A stretch of DNA of 64,000 bases, taken from assembly GCA_007182875.1 (NCBI GenBank), contig AP019514.1:1426001-1490000 (forward strand), read 5' to 3'. The position numbers and the translations under genes were made by a program. Shown one piece after another: positions 62,797-64,000 of this stretch. The stretch comes from Vreelandella sulfidaeris. Lineage in GTDB: Bacteria; Pseudomonadota; Gammaproteobacteria; Pseudomonadales; Halomonadaceae. Position 1 is the first letter of the stretch, and each line of letters starts with the position of its first letter. Below the pieces are notes generated by a model. The model did no database searches. It was not told where the DNA came from and was given only the letters and a program-made list of their open reading frames with translations.

Positions 62797-62820
62797 AGCC
62801 ACGCATTGTGCGTGGCTTTT
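62797..62820 (+). terminator. Intrinsic terminator after efp
   Basis: AGCCACGCA and TGCGTGGCT around TTG, followed by four T (and TATTTTG), form a typical terminator. Just before it, AATAGCTT/AAGCTATT at 62767-62785 makes a second, weaker stem. Confidence 0.88.
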
Positions 62821-62840
62821 ATTTTGTCTAAGGAGTAGTG

Positions 62841-63817
62841 ATGGCCATTGATTGGCAACCTTCAGCTTCTATTGAAACGCTGCGCGAACGGGCGCGATTA
62901 ATGGCAAAAGTACGGGCATTTTTGCCCAGCGTGACGTGCTGGAAGTGGAAACGCCGGTGCTGGGACAGGGGGGCAGTACGGATATCCACTTGGTGTCGCT
63001 CCACACGCTGGCGCGCACCGATAAAGGCCAGCGCAGGCTATGGCTGCAAACATCTCCCGAATATCATATGAAACGGTTGCTGGCTGCCGGTAGCGGCCCC
63101 ATTTTTCAGCTCGCTCGAAGTTTTCGCGATGGTGAAATAGGGGCGCCATAATATCGAGTTCACCATGCTGGAGTGGTACCGGCCGCAATTTACGTTGAAT
63201 AAACTGATTGAAGAGAGCACTACCCTGATTATGTCGCTGCTCCCCAGTTATCCTGGCCCTGTCGTGCAGCATCGCTATCGGGAGCTATTTCATACTCACC
63301 TAGAGATTGATCCTTTACCTCTTCATTGGAAACGTTACGGGCGTTAGCTGCCGAGCGGACACAAATGCCTGCTCACGCCTTAGCCGGTGAAGGACGTAAT
63401 ACCTGTCTTGACCTGCTGATGGGCATGGTCATTGAACCTTTGCTTGGCCAGTATGAGTTAAGCGTCGTGATCGATTATCCCGCGAGCCAAGCGGCCCTGG
63501 CACAACGCCACCAAGATGGTGATGGTGAGTGGGTCGCTTCTCGCTTCGAGATATACCTGAAGGGTCTTGAACTGGCCAATGGCTACCAAGAATTAACCGA
63601 TGCATCTGAACAGCGAGCTCGGTTTGCAGAAGATAATGCAGAACGTCGTCGCCTAGGCTTGCCCGAAGTCGATATTGATGAGCGCCTGCTGGCGGCACTT
63701 GAGCATGGCATGCCTGAAGGCGCTGGGGTTGCGCTGGGAATAGACCGCCTTATTCAACTGACGTTGGGGAAAGCACGCCTGCAAGACGTGCTCGCGTTTG
63801 CGACGCCGAATTGTTAG
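62841..63817 (+). CDS. epmA: EF-P--(R)-beta-lysine ligase EpmA (GenX/PoxA)
   Basis: This class II lysyl-tRNA-synthetase paralogue of about 325 residues lacks the anticodon-binding domain and ligates beta-lysine to EF-P K34. It shows [18 protein letters not shown], motif 2 [13 protein letters not shown] ... [12 protein letters not shown] and motif 3 [18 protein letters not shown], with [11 protein letters not shown] at the amino-acid site. Indels near 62925, 63143 and 63325 break the frame. AAGGAG precedes the ATG. It follows efp after the terminator and converges on psd. Confidence 0.93.
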
Positions 63818-63839
63818 CTCGAACTGCTAACTCGAACTG

Positions 63840-64000
63840 CTAAATAGCGCCTAGCGACTCTCCCATGCTAACCATCTTTCCAGGGGGGGATCTCGTTGAA
63901 ATTAACCGGTTTGGTAAAACAGGTGACCACGGTTGACCCCAGCATAAAACGGCCCATTTCAGCGCCTTTTTCTAGCGTGATGGGTTGGCCGAACCGCATG
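63840..64000 (-). CDS. psd: Phosphatidylserine decarboxylase (Psd), C-terminal end
   Basis: Only the last 53 or so residues are in the window. They contain [17 protein letters not shown], with the LGST site where the proenzyme self-cleaves to form the pyruvoyl group, followed by [20 protein letters not shown]. The pyruvoyl enzyme makes phosphatidylethanolamine at the inner membrane. An extra base in the G-run at 63883-63889 breaks the frame near the end. epmA next to psd is a common gammaproteobacterial order. Confidence 0.88.

Overview
The window looks like chromosomal DNA of a moderately halophilic gammaproteobacterium, most likely Halomonas or a close relative. The reasons are a six-gene Mrp Na+/H+ antiporter operon with a fused MrpA-MrpB, TRAP transport, an epmA-efp-epmB-psd neighbourhood, cmoA-cmoB, parE-parC and a moderate-to-high GC content. 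This assignment is inference from gene content; no rRNA or tRNA gene was seen. The most important technical point is that roughly one single-base indel per kilobase, mostly in short homopolymers, breaks reading frames in most long genes, including essential ones (parE, parC, leuA, cysD, mrpA). This is much better explained by uncorrected sequencing error than by gene decay, so I merged frame-split pieces into single genes and gave reconstructed start and stop positions.

Layout. (1) 1-1.9 kb: end of a mannonate dehydratase and a fructuronate-reductase-type dehydrogenase. (2) 2.0-7.7 kb: a likely D-amino-acid / N-acyl-D-amino-acid catabolic module (Na+ symporter, RidA, D-aminoacylase, RpiR regulator; divergent D-serine-dehydratase-like enzyme). 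(3) 7.8-17.2 kb: a hexuronate / 2-keto-3-deoxygluconate block on the minus strand (IclR, KduD, KduI, TRAP transporter, HAD phosphatase, D-2-hydroxyacid dehydrogenase, KdgK, LacI). (4) 17.3-24 kb: amidase, tRNA/rRNA methyltransferases CmoM and RsmC, GreB, a TPR-like exported protein, NudF, a DUF1249 protein and CpdA. (5) 24.2-26.6 kb: cysDN. (6) 26.7-28.2 kb: an IS110/IS1111-type insertion sequence sitting inside a REP-like palindromic repeat. (7) 28.2-31.5 kb: tungstate transporter tupABC with a divergent HTH/binding-protein regulator. (8) 31.6-38.7 kb: PfpI, App1-like phosphatase, Zn peptidase, cyclodeaminase-like protein, thioredoxin, cmoB, cmoA, pgi. (9) 38.9-44 kb: parE, parC, serB. (10) 44-50 kb: REP cluster and mrpA'CDEFG. 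(11) 50.2-54 kb: single-domain voltage-gated cation channel, leuA, a membrane protein of unknown function. (12) 54-56.5 kb: a PQQ glucose-dehydrogenase-type enzyme with its membrane domain as a separate gene. (13) 56.7-61 kb: AraC regulator, siderophore TonB receptor, IroE-like esterase. (14) 61-64 kb: the EF-P modification genes epmB, efp, epmA and the end of psd.

How it fits together: regions 1 and 3 convert uronates to 2-keto-3-deoxygluconate and phosphorylate it; the KDPG aldolase is not in the window. Regions 10 and 11 suit life in salt and at raised pH. CmoM, CmoA and CmoB complete the (m)cmo5U wobble pathway within one window, and EpmA/EpmB/EF-P form the polyproline-rescue modification system. 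The most interesting observations are the IS1111-like element whose long non-coding end carries a 9-nt match to its repeat target (a candidate guide-RNA transposition system), the cation channel with a calcium-like selectivity filter, and the split quinoprotein with a 9-bp tandem repeat in its linker.
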